This document shows, one piece after another, positions 23,025-42,953 of a stretch of DNA of 64,000 nucleotides; position 1 is the stretch's first letter; each line of letters begins with the position of its first letter. A program made the translations under genes and the position numbers. The notes under the pieces were generated by a model. That model saw only the letters and a list, made by a program, of their open reading frames with translations. It ran no database searches and had not been told where the DNA came from. Origin of the DNA: Neckera pumila (Eukaryota > Streptophyta > Bryopsida > Hypnales > Neckeraceae); assembly GCA_963969595.1 (NCBI GenBank), contig OZ018417.1:11410501-11474500 (forward strand). Direction: 5' to 3'.

Positions 23025-23953
23025 CCCCTAAAGGACCAACATGCGTTTTTTGGCTGTATAAAAATTTTGGGTAGGTATGTGTGACTAGAGATATCCATAT
23101 TTGAGGCTGAAATTTTAATAGAAGGTGGGGGCGAGGAATATCTTCATGTGTACCAAGTTTCATGACATTTCAAAATACAAGTCAAAAGTTGTAACTTGAT
23201 ATGTTACTTTTTTTCGTAACCAGGCAGTTTGGGCAGATCAGAAAAAATCATTTTTTCCGGAATTTTTTTTTTGAAATTGGTTCTCTAGATTTATATATAC
23301 TTAAAAAGCTTTGAGTCATTCCATTTCAATCAATGAGTCAAAAGTTATGAGGGTTTTTGAATTGCAGTTTTTTTTTATGGATTCTCTACTCTAAAAAAAA
23401 CTTTAAAGTCGATTATTTAACTCAATTTTCAATATTTTTGGAAAAAAAATAAAATCTTAGGATGTAGATTGATTATTACAACATTACAACCGTTGGGATT
23501 GGCATTTTTAAATTCCATGATTAAATTTTTAACAATTTAGTATTTTGAGTAATTTTCTACTTCTTTCTACTTGCTATTTTTTTCCTATATGTTGTACAAT
23601 TCCAAATGATGTGAAATTTTTCATGCATATAGACAACTTGTTTAGGAAACTGAATTTAAAGAAGCACCACCTTTATTGGCATTTTTTCATTGAAAAGTGA
23701 GCTTGCAAAGTGCAGCTGCCCCGGTTTTTCGCAGGATTGACAAAACGGTTTTCAAGACTTTGAATGCTTATAACTTATGATCCACACGGTGGAATTTTCT
23801 GAAATTTTTACCACATGTTTTCAAAATATCATACTACAAGATCCTACGGTTATATGTGTCAAAAATTATTTTTTTCCAAAAGTTTGGTAGTTGTATTAGA
23901 AATGGCAGTTTTGGAGCGTTTTTGGTGATTACATAGTCGTGAAACTTTAGGGG
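23025..23953. mobile_element. TTAA-flanked miniature element (copy E, 929 bp)
   Basis: TTAA at 23021-23024 and 23954-23957. Ends CCCCTAAAGGACCAAC...GAAACTTTAGGGG. A second subfamily: the interior differs from C/D but keeps 'acaagatcctacggtta' and 'atggcagtttt' near the right end. The left half of copy A is its reversed relative. Confidence 0.85.
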
Positions 23954-24019
23954 TTAAAGTCTTTTCTTTCTTGGGCCCGCCTTTGCAATAAATGCCAGGA
24001 TGCTTCCAGAGTTTTGGGG

Positions 24020-24282
24020 AGGACGTTAAATCCTCCCGTCCTTTGTGGGCCCCAAGGGCCAAATTTACCCTGGGGAAAACGCTGAAATTTTTTATTTGCT
24101 AGAATTAATTTTTTTTTCAAAATCTGAATTCATATTTGCAATCAGAGGCCCAAAATTAGCTAGGGGGGCAAGTAAGTATCCCGAGACACGGCTCACATAT
24201 AGGGGGCTTTTATTTACTTTTACCCTTGAGAAACCCGAATTTACCCTGCTGGGCCCACCAAGGACGGGGGGATTTAACGTCC
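24020..24282. mobile_element. GGACGTTAAATCC-type miniature element (263 bp)
   Basis: GGACGTTAAATCCTCCCGTCC at the left is the near-perfect complement of GGACGGGGGGATTTAACGTCC at the right, extending inward through 'tgggccc'. The interior ('tgaattcatatttgcaatcagaggcccaaaattagctag') is the reverse of that at 8318-8581. It lies about 760 bp upstream of SEC15. Confidence 0.8.
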
Positions 24283-25041
24283 TGCGAGTTTTTGGCCGTT
24301 AAGCTATCGCCGCTTTCCTTGATTGGGCACAGTCCTCGCACGAGCCAAACCCGAAGACTGATGACTGCAGACTGGACCTTCTTGCATTTGAACCCCGATT
24401 GAAGCAATCGAAGCAAATGCTTGGAGCTCGATTTTTGCAACTAACTTAGCGTCGCAATGATGAATCCGTCACCTCTGCAGCTGCCACCGATCTTTTCTTT
24501 TTTCGTAATTCTATGTCGCAAAGAACGCTCACTCATTCTGGACGGCAAGTCGGCAATTGCCATGACCTCGATGCATTGAGTTTGGGAGTTTGCAGCGATT
24601 GTAACTCTAGGGTTTCAAGGTTTTTAGACTAAATTATTCGTGGTGGAAGACGAGGAGGCATTCTTTTATGATTGATGCTTGAGGTGGGTTGTTATGTGAA
24701 AATCGGGAAGAATTTCTTGGAATGAAGTCACATGAGGAACATTTGGGGATGCCGTCTTGGAAGAGCCCATTTTGAAATGTTTGGAATTTGGGTTTGATGC
24801 TTTTGAGCGATTCTTGGTTTCGATTGGTTGGTGGGTAGACGAAGAGGTATTGAGTTGACGATGGGGGAGATGTGGAGCATTATACTGGACTAGTGTAGAA
24901 TTTCTTGCCAAGAAGGCGTATGAGGGAGATTTGTCTTTGGGGGATTTAGGCTTGGAAGAGTTTTAGGGATTGTAATCGAGGTTTTGATTGCGAGGTTGAT
25001 GTGAGTTGATTACCTTGTTTTTTGGTCAGGATTTCGTGGCC
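24283..25041. other. Upstream region of SEC15
   Basis: No separate gene. TTTTTTGGTCAG at 25018-25029, 12 bases before the SEC15 ATG, resembles an acceptor and may end a 5' UTR intron. Inferred only. Confidence 0.4.
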
Positions 25042-27882
25042 ATGAGTAAGGCAAGGAGAGCGGGTGTGGGCGAGAATGACGATGTTGGAGTGGACGATTC
25101 CGCGTTAGCGTCTGCCATCAGTAACGGCGAAGACGTGGCTCCGTTCATTCGCGCGGCGTTTGAGATTGGCAAGCCGGAGACTCTGGTTCACCAGCTGAAG
25201 AGCTTCGTGAAGAGGAAGGAGGTGGAAATCGAGGATCTCTGTAAGCTTCATTATTCGGAGTTTATTCGCGCTGTGGACGAATTGCGGTACGTTCTTGTCG
25301 ACGCCGATGAGCTCAAATCCGGCCTGGCTGAGGAGAACAAGCAGCTCCAAGAAGTTGGTGACACTCTATTGCGGATGCTGGATGCGTTGATACAGTTGCA
25401 TGGCAAGAAGCAGAACATAATACAGGCGATTGATGCGCTGAAAACGTGCACTGCCGTGGTGGATTTGTGCATGAGGGTGAACGAGCATGTGATGAATGAC
25501 AGCTACTATCCGGCCCTGAAAGCATTGGACATCATAGAGAGGGATTACATGCCAGTGCTGCCTGCCCGGGCTCTGCGGCAGCTGCTGGAAAGGCAGATCC
25601 CTGTATGCAGATCGCATATTGAACGAAAGGTGAACAAGGAATTTAACAATTGGCTTGTTCATATCCGAAGTGTTTCTAGGGAAATAGGGCAACTCTCAAT
25701 TGGACAAGCTTCATCAGCTCGGCAAAGGGAGAAAGAGCTTCGAGGGCGGCAGCTGCAGGCTGAGGAGCAAAGTCGGTCGGGATCCAGAGAGCTGGTGTAC
25801 ATGCTGGAAATGGAAGACGTGGATGAAGATGATTCTCAGCTGAAATTCGACCTTACTCCAGTTTACAGAGCATATCATATCAACACCTGTCTTGGGATGC
25901 AGGAGCAGTTTCGGGAGTATTACTTTAAGAACAGACAGCTGCAGCTGACCTCTGATTTACAAGTATCACCAACGCAATCCTTTCTGGAGTCGCATCAGTC
26001 ATACTTTGCGCAGCTTGCAGGATTTTTCATCGTTGAGGACCGTGTTTTGAGATCTGCAGGGGGTCTCATGACCAGTGCCAGAACAGAGCAGCTGTGGGAG
26101 TCGGCTATGAGCAAAGTGACTGTCGTCATGCAAGACCAATTTTCACAAATGCAGGGTGCGAACTATCTTCTTTTGGTGAAGGATTATGTTAGTCTGCTCG
26201 GGGCCACCTTGCGAAGATACGGCTATCAGGTGTGTGGTGTTACGTTAGGCGCTGTGTGTGGTGTGGCATTTGGCTCTTCAGTAATGCATGTTGTCGAGTA
26301 AGGTAGAGGATACTATTTGCGTCACTTTAAGCATTATTTTTAGCCAATATGTAAAAGGGTGCTTTTCAGTGGGAGAGCACTTCAGAACTGTGGAGAGATC
26401 TTTGGGTACAAGAGTCAAAGCTCTCTTGAGATCAAATTTTCATCACTATGATGAATTTCTTATGCAATTTCAAAGTGGGAGGTTATAGATCACTATCAAT
26501 GGCAGTAAGACCCCGTTTCCATTCATAAACGTGTAGCCAAGTCATGCTTACACGATAAGTCGAACCAAGTGTAAGAAAAGATGACTTGGTGTTTGTAACA
26601 GGGGTCAGTACAGGATACGGGATCAGGTGTCTAATGGTTTTAGTATCCTCTACCTTTAAAAGAGTTTGAATCTCAATATGTCTGCTGTTTTCTTTTGTTC
26701 TAGGTTGGACCCTTGCTGGAGGTGCTGGACACGATGAGAGACAAATACCACGAGCTGCTTCTAACAGATTGTCGTTACCGTATCAACGATGTTCTTGCCA
26801 ACGACAAGTACGAGCAGATGATGATGAGGAAGGAATACGAGTACAACATGAATGTGCTAGCTTTTCACCTTCAGATTGTCGACGTGATGCCTGCGTTTCC
26901 GTACATTGCTCCTTTCTCAGCCACAGTACCCGAATGCTGTCGAATTGTGAGATCCTTCATTGAAGACTCAGTGAGCTTCTTAGCCTACGGAGGTCACATT
27001 GACTATTACGACATGGTAAAAAGGTACTTGGACAAGCTTCTGGTGACCGTCTTAAACGAAGCATTGCTCAGGCTGATTCGAAGTCCTACGTTAGGAGTAT
27101 CGCATGCTATGCAGATCGCTGCCAACATGACTGTTCTCGAGACTGCATGTGACTTTTTTGCGCAGCATGCTGCCAAGTTGTGTGGTATTCCTACACGGCT
27201 TGTTGAGGGCCCTCACGGAGCTTTGTCTGCTCAGGCTACTCTGCGAAACTCACAGGCTGTTGCGCACGACACCATGATCAAGTTGGTCAAATCGAAAGTG
27301 GACGAATTCATGAACCTGACTTTGAATATCAACTGGAGTCCTGACGAACCCCCGCAAGTTGCTAACGACTACTTGAGTGAAGTCTACATCTACCTACAAA
27401 CCATTGCGGAAACGTCCCAGGAAATTTTGCCGCCAACAGCTTTCTACAAAGTGATTAGCGGCGTGCTGGAGCACATTTCCAGGCGCATCATGGAAACCTT
27501 CTTGAGTGAGGATGTGAAAAGGTTCAATATTTACGCAGTGATGGGTATTGATACAGATTTGCGAGTGCTGGAAGCTTTTGCTGACGAGAAGTATCAGACC
27601 AGTGTACATGACAGGGTACCAGGAGCTCAGCCCTTGAAGTCGTTTCTATCCGAGGCTCGCCAGACAGTCAATCTCTTCATGGCGACGCAGCCTGATCTTT
27701 TCATGAACCCAGTCATAAGGGAAAGGCATTACAATGCTCTTGAGCCGAAGAACATTATCCTCATTGGGGAGAAGTTTAAGGATCTACCAGAGAAAATGTT
27801 CGGTGGGGGCCGTGGAGGAAAGGTTGCTGCAAAGAAGAAACCAATTGACGCATTGATAAAACGCTTGAAGAACGGGACTTGA
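25042..27882 (+). CDS. SEC15: Exocyst complex subunit SEC15
   Basis: Subunit of the octameric exocyst, which tethers secretory vesicles to the plasma membrane; Sec15 is the Rab-facing subunit in characterised systems. Two exons: 25042-26229 (ending RYGYQ, CAG|GTGTGT) and 26704-27882 (TTCTAG|GTTGGACCC), phase 0, giving 788 aa, close to the plant length (about 789). Seen: a family N-terminus (FIRAAFEIGKPETLVHQLK, CKLHYSEFIRAVDELRYVL), a coiled-coil-prone 100-150 region, WLVHIRS, KFDLTPVYRAYHI, FFIVEDRV, LLLVKDYVSLLGATLRRYGY, then MPAFPYIAPFS, MQIAANM, INWSPDEPP, FMNPVIRERHYNAL and a Lys-rich C-terminus. ATG 25042 is chosen over upstream in-frame TTG. Convergent with the thermospermine synthase gene, about 1 kb between stops. 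No defects seen. Confidence 0.95.
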
Positions 27883-28896
27883 GGATCTGTCAACAATTTA
27901 CAAATTGAGAAATGGATTTGTGTATATTGTGTACAATTGTGATGCAAGTAACAATTTCTAGAACCAACGAATCTTTTGGGATATTATGACTGCTAACATT
28001 TTGAAGTGGCAGAGTTCAGCAGCATCCCGAGGTGAGGGACAGAGCTTGCAACGGGAGGTTTATGGTGTACTGTTAGAGAATTCTTTCACAGGTATTTAGG
28101 GTACATGTAGTCAGGCGATTTTTCCATCTTGACTTCATGTAGTCTAATTTTTTCCCCGTTGCTTTCTGCAAATTCCTATAATAGGAAAAAATGTATTCCT
28201 AAACCAAGAAGAAGAAATGCCTCAAAAATAAAATAATCAATAGTCAAGCGAGCACCTATAAATTGCCATTTGGTTTACATAGTCTAATTCCCAAGACAAG
28301 GTTAGGTGTTTCAGGTGAAGTTAAAGTGTGCTTTGGGGGCAAAGAACAGTTGGTATGAGGTCACTAGTGCCTCTACCATAATTGAAAATTTACAAGGTTT
28401 TGTCAAAATAATTATGCATTGACAGTAATTATGCACCAAGTAGGATGCAGGTTTGAACACAAATAGATAGCAAGCAAACCTCAACCTCTTCCCACCCCAG
28501 TGGAGAACAAATCTTCACTAACAACATTCTTGTTCTCTTTTCAAGGCAGAACGAGAAAGACCAAGCTGCTCCTATTAGGGCTTGATGACAACATTTCAGA
28601 ACATTAATTCGGCAAACAAGTACTGCGTGGGAACAAAATTTGATAGGAAGTACTAGCGACTTACTCTATCATAACATAATCATCCTCTCCTGATTAAATT
28701 AGGCACAGTAACTCAATAACTCAATAATTTTCTAGGAAAATGGACAAAAGTCTCTTTCGAAGGGTAGATTCTACTTGGAAAATTGGCCTGACACCCAATA
28801 ATCTCTGCGAAAAGGGAAAAAAAGAAAGAACACTTGGAGATGGGAACATGAGCAAAACTTTGTAGCCGGCGTTGGCTACTATAACCAGAAGGCCAA
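27883..28896. other. Convergent 3' flanks of SEC15 and thermospermine synthase
   Basis: No gene. AT-rich sequence with AATAAA-like hexamers (e.g. 'aaaaataaaataatcaa' near 28226) that would suit 3' UTRs. No repeat was recognised. Confidence 0.5.
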
Positions 28897-35196
<6,300 letters not shown>

Positions 35197-36360
35197 GATG
35201 AAAACCGTTACCAGTCAATGCAACACTCCACCTCAATCAACCAATCTGCCTCTACTATCAAAGCAACCACCGCTCCTCCGCCTCGTTACTTACAATCCAT
35301 AGACTTTCTTCGTAAGCTTAATTAAACCGCTGATCATCGTCACAAGTGAGAGCACACAACACACCAAAACAAATAAAAGAACCGTTAGTCTAAAGCATTC
35401 GTTACGATCTCGCAACCGCACCAAAAACATCAATATAACGATGAAAAAAACAGAAACAAATTCTTCAATTCCAAAAGCGCGCCTGACGTACCGCAACCCC
35501 GAAACAAAAAAGAATTGTCCCTGAATCCCCTAACGCCGCCAGAATCAAACTCTCCCACCAGATCCCTCACAAAATTCTCAGAACTGTGATTTCCTTAGGT
35601 CTCCCAATGCAGAAAAAAGGAATCGCAAACCTCGCGCGCGCGACTGCACTTGCGAGAGACGCCGTCATCACATTTTGGTGAGATACTGTACGTACGTATA
35701 TCTAATCGAAATTGTTGGTTTCAAGACATGCATGCGCAACTGAATTAACTGCACAAAAGTCTGGATTGCAAAACAAGTCTCTAAAAAGGAAAAAAGAAAC
35801 TGCGATCAAGAGGAGGTCGCTTACGAATTTTTGGCGAGGAATCGAACGAAGACCTCGCTCGGGAAGACGGAAGACAAATAAGCGTAGCGAGGGGGCGGCT
35901 GCCGGGTTTCTATACTCTGGCTTTTTCGTCTCGCAGCTCTTTGCGTGTACGTATTTGGGTTTGGATTTGTATTCATACGTATTGGAAGAGGGAGATACTG
36001 TACGGTCCGGGTATCTTTTTGAATTCTGGTGACGCGGAGATTCTTAAGTTGGGGATTGTTAGCTAGATATTAGGTTAGGGAATAAAGAAGGGTTTTCATT
36101 GGTCCAGAAAGGGACGAATATTCGCCCTAATTGTCATGCATGGCTGCTGAGAAATCCCCCTGGCGTCCTACTGGATGCCTACTGTTGAATCAAGTTTTTA
36201 ATGAAGAAAAAGAAATTCATCCAAGATTATGGCTGAATGAGTGATAAATGGGATGAAATCAAAGTCATCAAGTCATCATGATAGTCATTGCGGAAGGGTC
36301 GGTTTAGAGGGGAAAAAGTGAAATGTATTTTGGTAGAATGGGGGACAAGAAAGCATAATA
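35197..36360. other. Upstream region of the thermospermine synthase gene
   Basis: Moderately GC-rich to about 36000, including a (GC)n-like 'cgcgcgcgcgac' at 35635 and 'tacgtacgtata' at 35689. A 106-codon plus-strand ORF (35712-36032) lacks any recognisable domain and starts at a non-ATG codon; it may be chance. Probably promoter and 5' UTR. Confidence 0.4.
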
Positions 36361-36900
36361 TTCAAGGTTACGTACCGTAGTCAAATAAACATCATCTCTC
36401 CACTATTTACATAGAGTAGTTTAGAGAGGTTGTTGTGTACGTTAAGAACTATCAAGGTTACGACCGTGGCCAAATAAACATTTGATTTCTCTATCATTTA
36501 TGAAAAGCGGTTTAGAGAGGTTGTTGTGTACACTAAGAACTATCAAGGTTAAGTACACTATGATCAAATAAACATCATCTCTTCATCATTTACGTAAAGC
36601 GGTTTTGAGAGGTTGTTGTGTACGCTAAGAACTATCAAGGTTACTTATTGTGATCAAATAAACATCATCTTTCCATCATTTACGTAACGCAGTTTAGACA
36701 GGTTGTTGTGTAATCTAAAAATTATCACGGCTAAGTATTGTAGTCAAATCAACATCATTTCTCCACCATTTATGTAAGGCAATTTAGAGAGGTTGTATAC
36801 TAAGAAAATTAAGATTACATATTGTGGTCAAATAAACATCATCTCTTCACCACTTACTTAAAGCAGTTTAGAGAGGTGGTTGTGTAGGCTAAGAACTATC
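36361..36900. repeat. Minisatellite: six units of about 90 bp
   Basis: Units begin near 36362, 36451, 36543, 36634, 36725 and 36813, with the frame 'tcaaggtta...gtcaaataaacatcatctct...agagaggttgttgtgtac...taagaact'. Units two to four are the most alike; five and six are diverged. No ORF crosses the array. Confidence 0.85.
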
Positions 36901-37231
36901 ACTTTGAAACAATATTGAAAGTTTGATGTAAATAATTAAATTTGGTGTTTTGCTTTCAGAATATGAATTCCAATTTTTCAAATTTTATCATCCGTTGTAG
37001 ATAATAAGAGACAAAGATTTCCCTTAGGTGATAAATTTGGACAAGCATTATCTGTACAACAAAAGTCATAGTCCCCAATCTCCACTAATATTTTATAATC
37101 TCATTGTTCACAAATGGCCTTCGTTGATTGTAGCCTAGTTTTCAATTTCATTGGGATAAAAAAAACATTGAATAGTCTACGAGGCAATTTAGGCTTTATT
37201 AGTCTTTTTCACATAGCATGCCTACCTTTGA

Positions 37232-37791
37232 CCCCTAAAGGACCATGAGTGCAGATTTTCAACAATGAATGAACGGAACACATCCTAAACTCACCAAAAT
37301 GCATTTTTTCATCCATCATTGTTTAAAGATTCTTATATTAGTTCTTTAACATTTGTACGGTTTAGATTATAAAGATTTAGCTTTGCAAATATTCTATAAT
37401 TCAAAAGATATTGGGAGGTTTAGCCTCAAAAAGAAACTTTTTCAGTTCAAAAAATGACACCTCAAAAATGAGTTGACTATAAAATCAAATAAAAATCTTC
37501 AAAATGACTATAGTTAGAACTCAATATTTGAACTTATAGTAAATATAATCTTTTAAAAGTCATAAATATTCCATCTATGGATTTTAGAAAGAAATTTTCA
37601 ATTTCTGGCTTCAAATTTTAGTGAAAAATATTGGTATGTATTTTTGTTGATTTAATTGTAAGAATGTGATCTATAAATAGCATTTTACAACTATTGTTTG
37701 AAAGTCATCATTAAAATATTCTTCAAAGTTGCATTTTATAATAGATCTTCACAATTTTGGAAATTTGGACACCCCTATGGTCCTTTTGGGG
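37232..37791. mobile_element. TTAA-type miniature element (copy F, 560 bp)
   Basis: Ends CCCCTAAAGGACCATGAG...ATGGTCCTTTTGGGG. TTAA follows at 37792-37795; the left flank is TTGA (37228-37231), one change from TTAA. The interior is AT-rich and distinct from subfamilies C/D and E. Confidence 0.7.
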
Positions 37792-38419
37792 TTAAATTTC
37801 AAATTTGTCTTCCACTAAAATTTTAATATATGTTTGAAGAGCCCTTCAACTTTTCAATTATATACTAAATATATCCATCCAAAAAATTGGAAAAACATTG
37901 GAGGGGTTGAATTTGCATTTCAAAAAAAAATAGGGTTGGAACTTGACGAGACATATAAATCATGCATCTACAATGAAGAATCTTTGACTCTAAAGATCAT
38001 ACAAATAAATAGTTTTCACAAGTGGCCAAATATATTTAATTTTCATTTAATTTTTCTATTCTACTATTACATACATATGTAAAATTTCAATTTACCTATT
38101 TCTTTGAATTCTGTAATTGTTAATTAGTTCTCCAACGTAGAAAATTATTTTATGTTTTCCTAAGGCAATTAAAAAAAAATGGATTTTCTAATTTTAATAC
38201 TCGCTGGACTAAAGAGCCCACTTTGGTATTTTGAAAATATAATCAAACTTCATTGATTTCATGTTTGAAAAAAAGTTACTTGGGATTTTCAAATTAGCTT
38301 CTAATCATCATATTCTATATGTAAAGATTTGCTTCCGACATTATTCCAATAAGTATTCCCCAAGTTATAATACATTTTAGATTCCAATGTCAAAGTGGGC
38401 AACTAGAAATTTATTTTAA

Positions 38420-39331
38420 CCCCTAAAGGACTAAGGCCATTTTTCTGCTAAAAACTCTCAAAACTGCTATTTCTGGAGCAAAGAGTAAAAAAATTTGAAA
38501 AATGTTTTTTTGCACATCTAACCATAGGATCTTATACCTAACTAGTATGAGAATGTCTGGAAAAAAGTTCAAAATTTTTGACCGCACAGATTGCAAGATA
38601 TCTGCGTTTGAAGTGAAAAAAACAAGTTTTTCAACACATTGCGGGACTAGATTTTTTGACTTTGAACATTTTTAACTTAAATTTTTTGCACTATAGAGTT
38701 TTGAGTTTTAAGTCTTTCTAGTGGAGAATTGGATTGAAAGTCTAGGGAAAAAAACTTCAAAAAAACTTAATTTTCATTCTTAAAAAAATTGTTAAGCAGA
38801 AGTAGGTAGAAGATAGAAGGAAAATCTAAAATATTAATATCTTTTATATGGAATTAAAATGCATTGATACCAATGGTGAGATTGTTCTAGCACAAAAATT
38901 AATCCATGTGGAACTTTTTTATTTGAAAAACTGCAAAAATTGCATTCCAAAATGAATCCTATAAGTTATTTTTTTCAAGAAGATGCTCTAATAGCCCAAA
39001 AAACAAGATTGTCCATAACTTTCTCATAAAAAAATCCAAATAAAATGAATCAAAGCTTCCCAAATAGACAAAAAAATAATCTATAAGGGAAAAAAAAAAA
39101 AAAAATTTAATTTAAGTTTTTGCAAATTTTTTTTTGTTGCCACTTCTCCCCTGTTTTGAGCTTATTTGGGCATAACTTTGGTTCCCAGGCACCAATTGAA
39201 AAAAAATTGTATTCCCACAAAGCTTATCAGTTGTTTTATCTCCAAAAAAAGTTTAAGAAAATCATGACAAAAATTCAGCCCTTAGGTACCTGCCTAAAAC
39301 CCCACTTGTCTCCAGAATGGTCCTTTAGGGG
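38420..39331. mobile_element. TTAA-flanked miniature element (copy G, 912 bp, reversed)
   Basis: TTAA at 38416-38419 and 39332-39335. Ends CCCCTAAAGGACTAAGGCC...ATGGTCCTTTAGGGG. Opposite orientation to C and D, with the interior boxes reversed ('ctaaccataggatctta', 'gcccttaggtacctgcc'). Confidence 0.85.
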
Positions 39332-39335
39332 TTAA

Positions 39336-41320
39336 TAAAATATCAGTAATTTTTATTTGATTGGATCTAGAGTGATATTTACACAAAAACTTTGAACTAT
39401 TTTATTCTAAATAAGGCAACTATGTTCAATTAAGCAATTGAGCATTGCTGGCCTATTATTAAATTGCATAATTTTTCTATTCAAAATCAAAAGAATGTTT
39501 TGGTTTTGCTTCTTATACAGTTTTGGAACACCATATAAATAAATTGTGAAATTTGAAGTTGCTCAAAACAAATATATCCAAAAGTAACCATGGGTCGTTG
39601 CAAAAAACACTGACCACTTTGGCCTGTTTTTGGCTAGTACTCCAATATTCATGAGCTTTTGCTTATGAATTTTTTAAAATAAAACAAAATAAGGATAATT
39701 AGTACAAGACTAAAATTAGCATACCCCCAAAATTTCAAATCTAAAAAAATCTAGGTCAAAAATTATTCACAAAAAAGAGTGAGCTGAGATTTTGAAGAAA
39801 TTACATACTCTGACATTCTAATTTGTAAAGAATAGGAAAAACAATTTTCAAAAATAGACCATTTGGGAAGACTTTATGGTAAAGATATTTGACCAAAAAT
39901 TTGATCTTGAAACCATCTTAAATGTTTAGAATTGCGTGCGCAAAAGAGCCCTCTTTGCATGGATGCAGACAACACAAAATCAAAGATTTTTCAATTCCCT
40001 TGGTAGAAACATACATTCCTACTATGCAAATAGACTACAGAAATTTCAGCTCTAAATCATTAAATTTGGGGACTCCTTTTTACTCAAAACCCCTAAAGCG
40101 CAAAATTTGACAAATTAGCTAAATTTAAATATAAAATGTTTTTAAAAAAATTCTGAAAATATGAGATATGATTAACCTTCAATAAAAATAGCCACCTTCA
40201 ATAAAAATTTCAACTTCATGCGAGTTATGCTTCAAAAGTTATCGCAAGAGGAAGCTTCCACAAACTCTTTGTGACAATTCAAAGTGTTGGTGTTTCTTGC
40301 AATGACCCCCTTAGATTTTCATAAATAGAAGATTCATACAAATGAACTTCATGCATCAAGCATGATTGGAATCATTGTCATGAAGGTTTAAAAACCATGA
40401 GAATTATCCAATAATGACTAAATAACAAATTAAAGCAATGCCAAATCAAATATCCAACATTCTATTTTCAATATAAGAACATACACCAAAGAAATAAGTT
40501 GTTAGAAAATTAGAGCATCTTGTATGCTTAAAGTCTTGATAAACCAAAATCTTCCGTTTGTTTCATATAAGAGTCTCAAGTGTTTTCAAAAAAATTATAT
40601 TGCGTAAGGCAATAGACAATTTTGAGTTTTTATAGCACATCATATTATTATTTTAGCAATAGAGTTGGAGTTTCATTTAGCCTATATACTATAGACAATT
40701 TAATTTAATTTAATTTAAATTAAAATATTTCTATTCTCCTTTTGATAGATTGCATGACCTAATTCTTTTTCACTCTAACTACTAGTCAATGGTTCTTTTA
40801 GCAACTTGTCACTACCTTTGACAGATTTGAAACTTTTTGATTCTGTCACTCTAGAATTGTGCCAGTGTTGTGAAGGCTTGTGGTAGATAGTGTTTCAAGA
40901 AGAACTGTGCTACCAGTCTTCTTTTTATTTCCTTAAAATTTTCTCAACTTGTCAATATCAACTTTTTTTTACAGTCTTAACCTCCCAACTGAAATTTCAA
41001 CACCTAAAAATAATGAAACATTAGGCTTCTTACTTGGTAATGATTTTATGATACATTCAATGCTACCAAATAAAGGTAGGTTTGTCAAAACTATCCCTTT
41101 TGGATTAAACCAAATTTCACTAAATATGCATGAAGTGCTCAACTCCTTGTAATGACTACTTGAATCAAAGTATCCATTTCCATACCATATTAGCCAAATA
41201 AAAGTAATCTTGTTATTAAATCCAAAACTTTAAATTCTAAACCTTGTTGATTTTATACCAAATGGATAACTATAAGCTTCTAGATTTTTAAAGAATAAAA
41301 TTCAAAAATTAAAATTATTA
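39336..41320. other. AT-rich intergenic stretch
   Basis: No gene or bounded repeat recognised. ORFs here are short and isolated. Confidence 0.5.
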
Positions 41321-41329
41321 TAATTTGAA

Positions 41330-41850
41330 TCAATCCGTGACTAGGATCTTGTGCTTAACTTTTTCAAGCATATCCTCCTAATTAGAGTGACACCTCCCCA
41401 ATTATAAGATCAATAAAAATCTAAACTTCAATAGCTAGATTTTATTGGCATTTTTCAAAGGCAAAGTTTTGCCTTTTAATATTTTAGAAAAATGCATGTG
41501 GATCCCAAGACATCCATTTTAGTTGAAATATTGAAAATAGGTTGAGAATAAAAGTAAAAAAATTTAACCATTTTTTTTAATAAAGTAGAAGGTGGTAGTT
41601 ACATGATTATGATATAGAAAAACGAAAATCAGTAGAGGCTTGGACAAAAATTTGAGAATTGGAAATTCCACTAGTCCAAATGCTATAGTCAACATGACAT
41701 ATCCTATGGTTTTGTTTTTGTAAGGAAATTTTAAAAATTGAGTTCAAACTTCATTGCCTACAAAAATAAACTCCTTATATCTTTCATCTCATTGACAGGT
41801 AACTGCACCTAATTCTAATCCCTTTCAAAGGCCAATTCCAATATGTTCTT
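41330..41850. repeat. Relative of the repeat in thermospermine synthase intron 2
   Basis: 'actaggatcttgtgcttaac...catatcctcctaa...aaagtagaaggtggtagtt...gagaattggaaattcca...aaataaactccttatatctttca' follows 31875-32360 block by block with many substitutions. Probably a decayed member of the TTAA superfamily; ends not found. Confidence 0.5.
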
Positions 41851-42950
41851 GGCTAAAACATAGACTCATAAATAGAAGTAATGCATCATAATGATGCGAT
41901 AAATTGTAATTAACATGTGAACCCAAGAAACAACAATAACCACATGATAATTGTTGGAAAACCATAGGGTCTAAACTTTGTAATGTAGTTGCAAAATGGT
42001 AGTAAATTGACTAATGGGTAATGTGGCTTGAAATCAATGGTCATATGTTCGTCCTTTAAGGATTAATGGGTGATGCAAATGTATAAGCTTTTATTTATCC
42101 TCTTAGTGATGGGTGCAAATAACATGTCACCTACAAATTAATGTTACTACAAAAAGAAATTAGGATATTGATAAAATAAAAATGTTTCAGCATGATCTAA
42201 TTTAAAATCATATGATTTAGGTGTATTAGTGTCACATACACTAAGTCGCATATTTTAATTTACTCACAAATTCTTAAGTGCAATTTTTTTCCATCTAATG
42301 GAATTTGAATATATTTGTTTTAAAAATTAAATAGAAATTTGAAAGATAAAAAACTTGATTTAATTTCACAACATAACATTTTTCCTTGATGGTATATGTA
42401 TCATGTTATAGATTAGTTAAATGCATCCATAATTGCCTCTGATAGCAATTAAGCAAAAAAATTATAACTAAATATAAATAATTTTATCTTGATCTAATAT
42501 AGTTTAGCATGAATTATTTTGACACCAAATAAACAAGTTATAAATTTTCAAAAAATTGTTTATAGTATCCTCAAAATCAACTTTGCATTATCGTTTCCTA
42601 ATCTAGGCCACATGTGGGCTTGGACATGAGCCCACCCCTCTTAACCACTTCACTTGCGGGCCTCATCTATCCAATTGCAAGCCAACCTACATGTTCTTGC
42701 TACCACTTCTTGCTACCTTCACAACTTTGTTTCATTAGCCACAAAGTAAGGTCAAATGACTCAAAATCAATAGAGAGTTCAATTATTCAGACATACTCTC
42801 ATCTAGACAAAGATCATTTTTATAAACAAGTAATAATATAATACACACTATATTAGTGATTAGTACTAAAAATGAATACTTGTGATTATCGGCGACACAT
42901 TGGTTATTATGGACATACTTTTTGATATGGTATCATAGAGTTCCAAAATT
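41851..42950. other. AT-rich intergenic stretch
   Basis: No gene recognised. A 75-codon ORF (42614-42841) has no recognisable features. Confidence 0.45.
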
Positions 42951-42953
42951 GTA

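Noticed and set aside
35815..35880. tRNA-like T-arm (minus strand GTTCGATTCC) upstream of the thermospermine synthase gene
   Set aside because: No A-box, no cloverleaf-compatible D and anticodon arms, and no acceptor stem pairing at the right spacing.
35712..36032. 106-codon plus-strand ORF
   Set aside because: Starts at a non-ATG codon, has no domain and lies in the likely promoter of the opposite-strand gene.
36361..36900. CRISPR-like array
   Set aside because: Units of about 90 bp are directly adjacent with no spacer/repeat alternation; it is a minisatellite in a nuclear plant genome.
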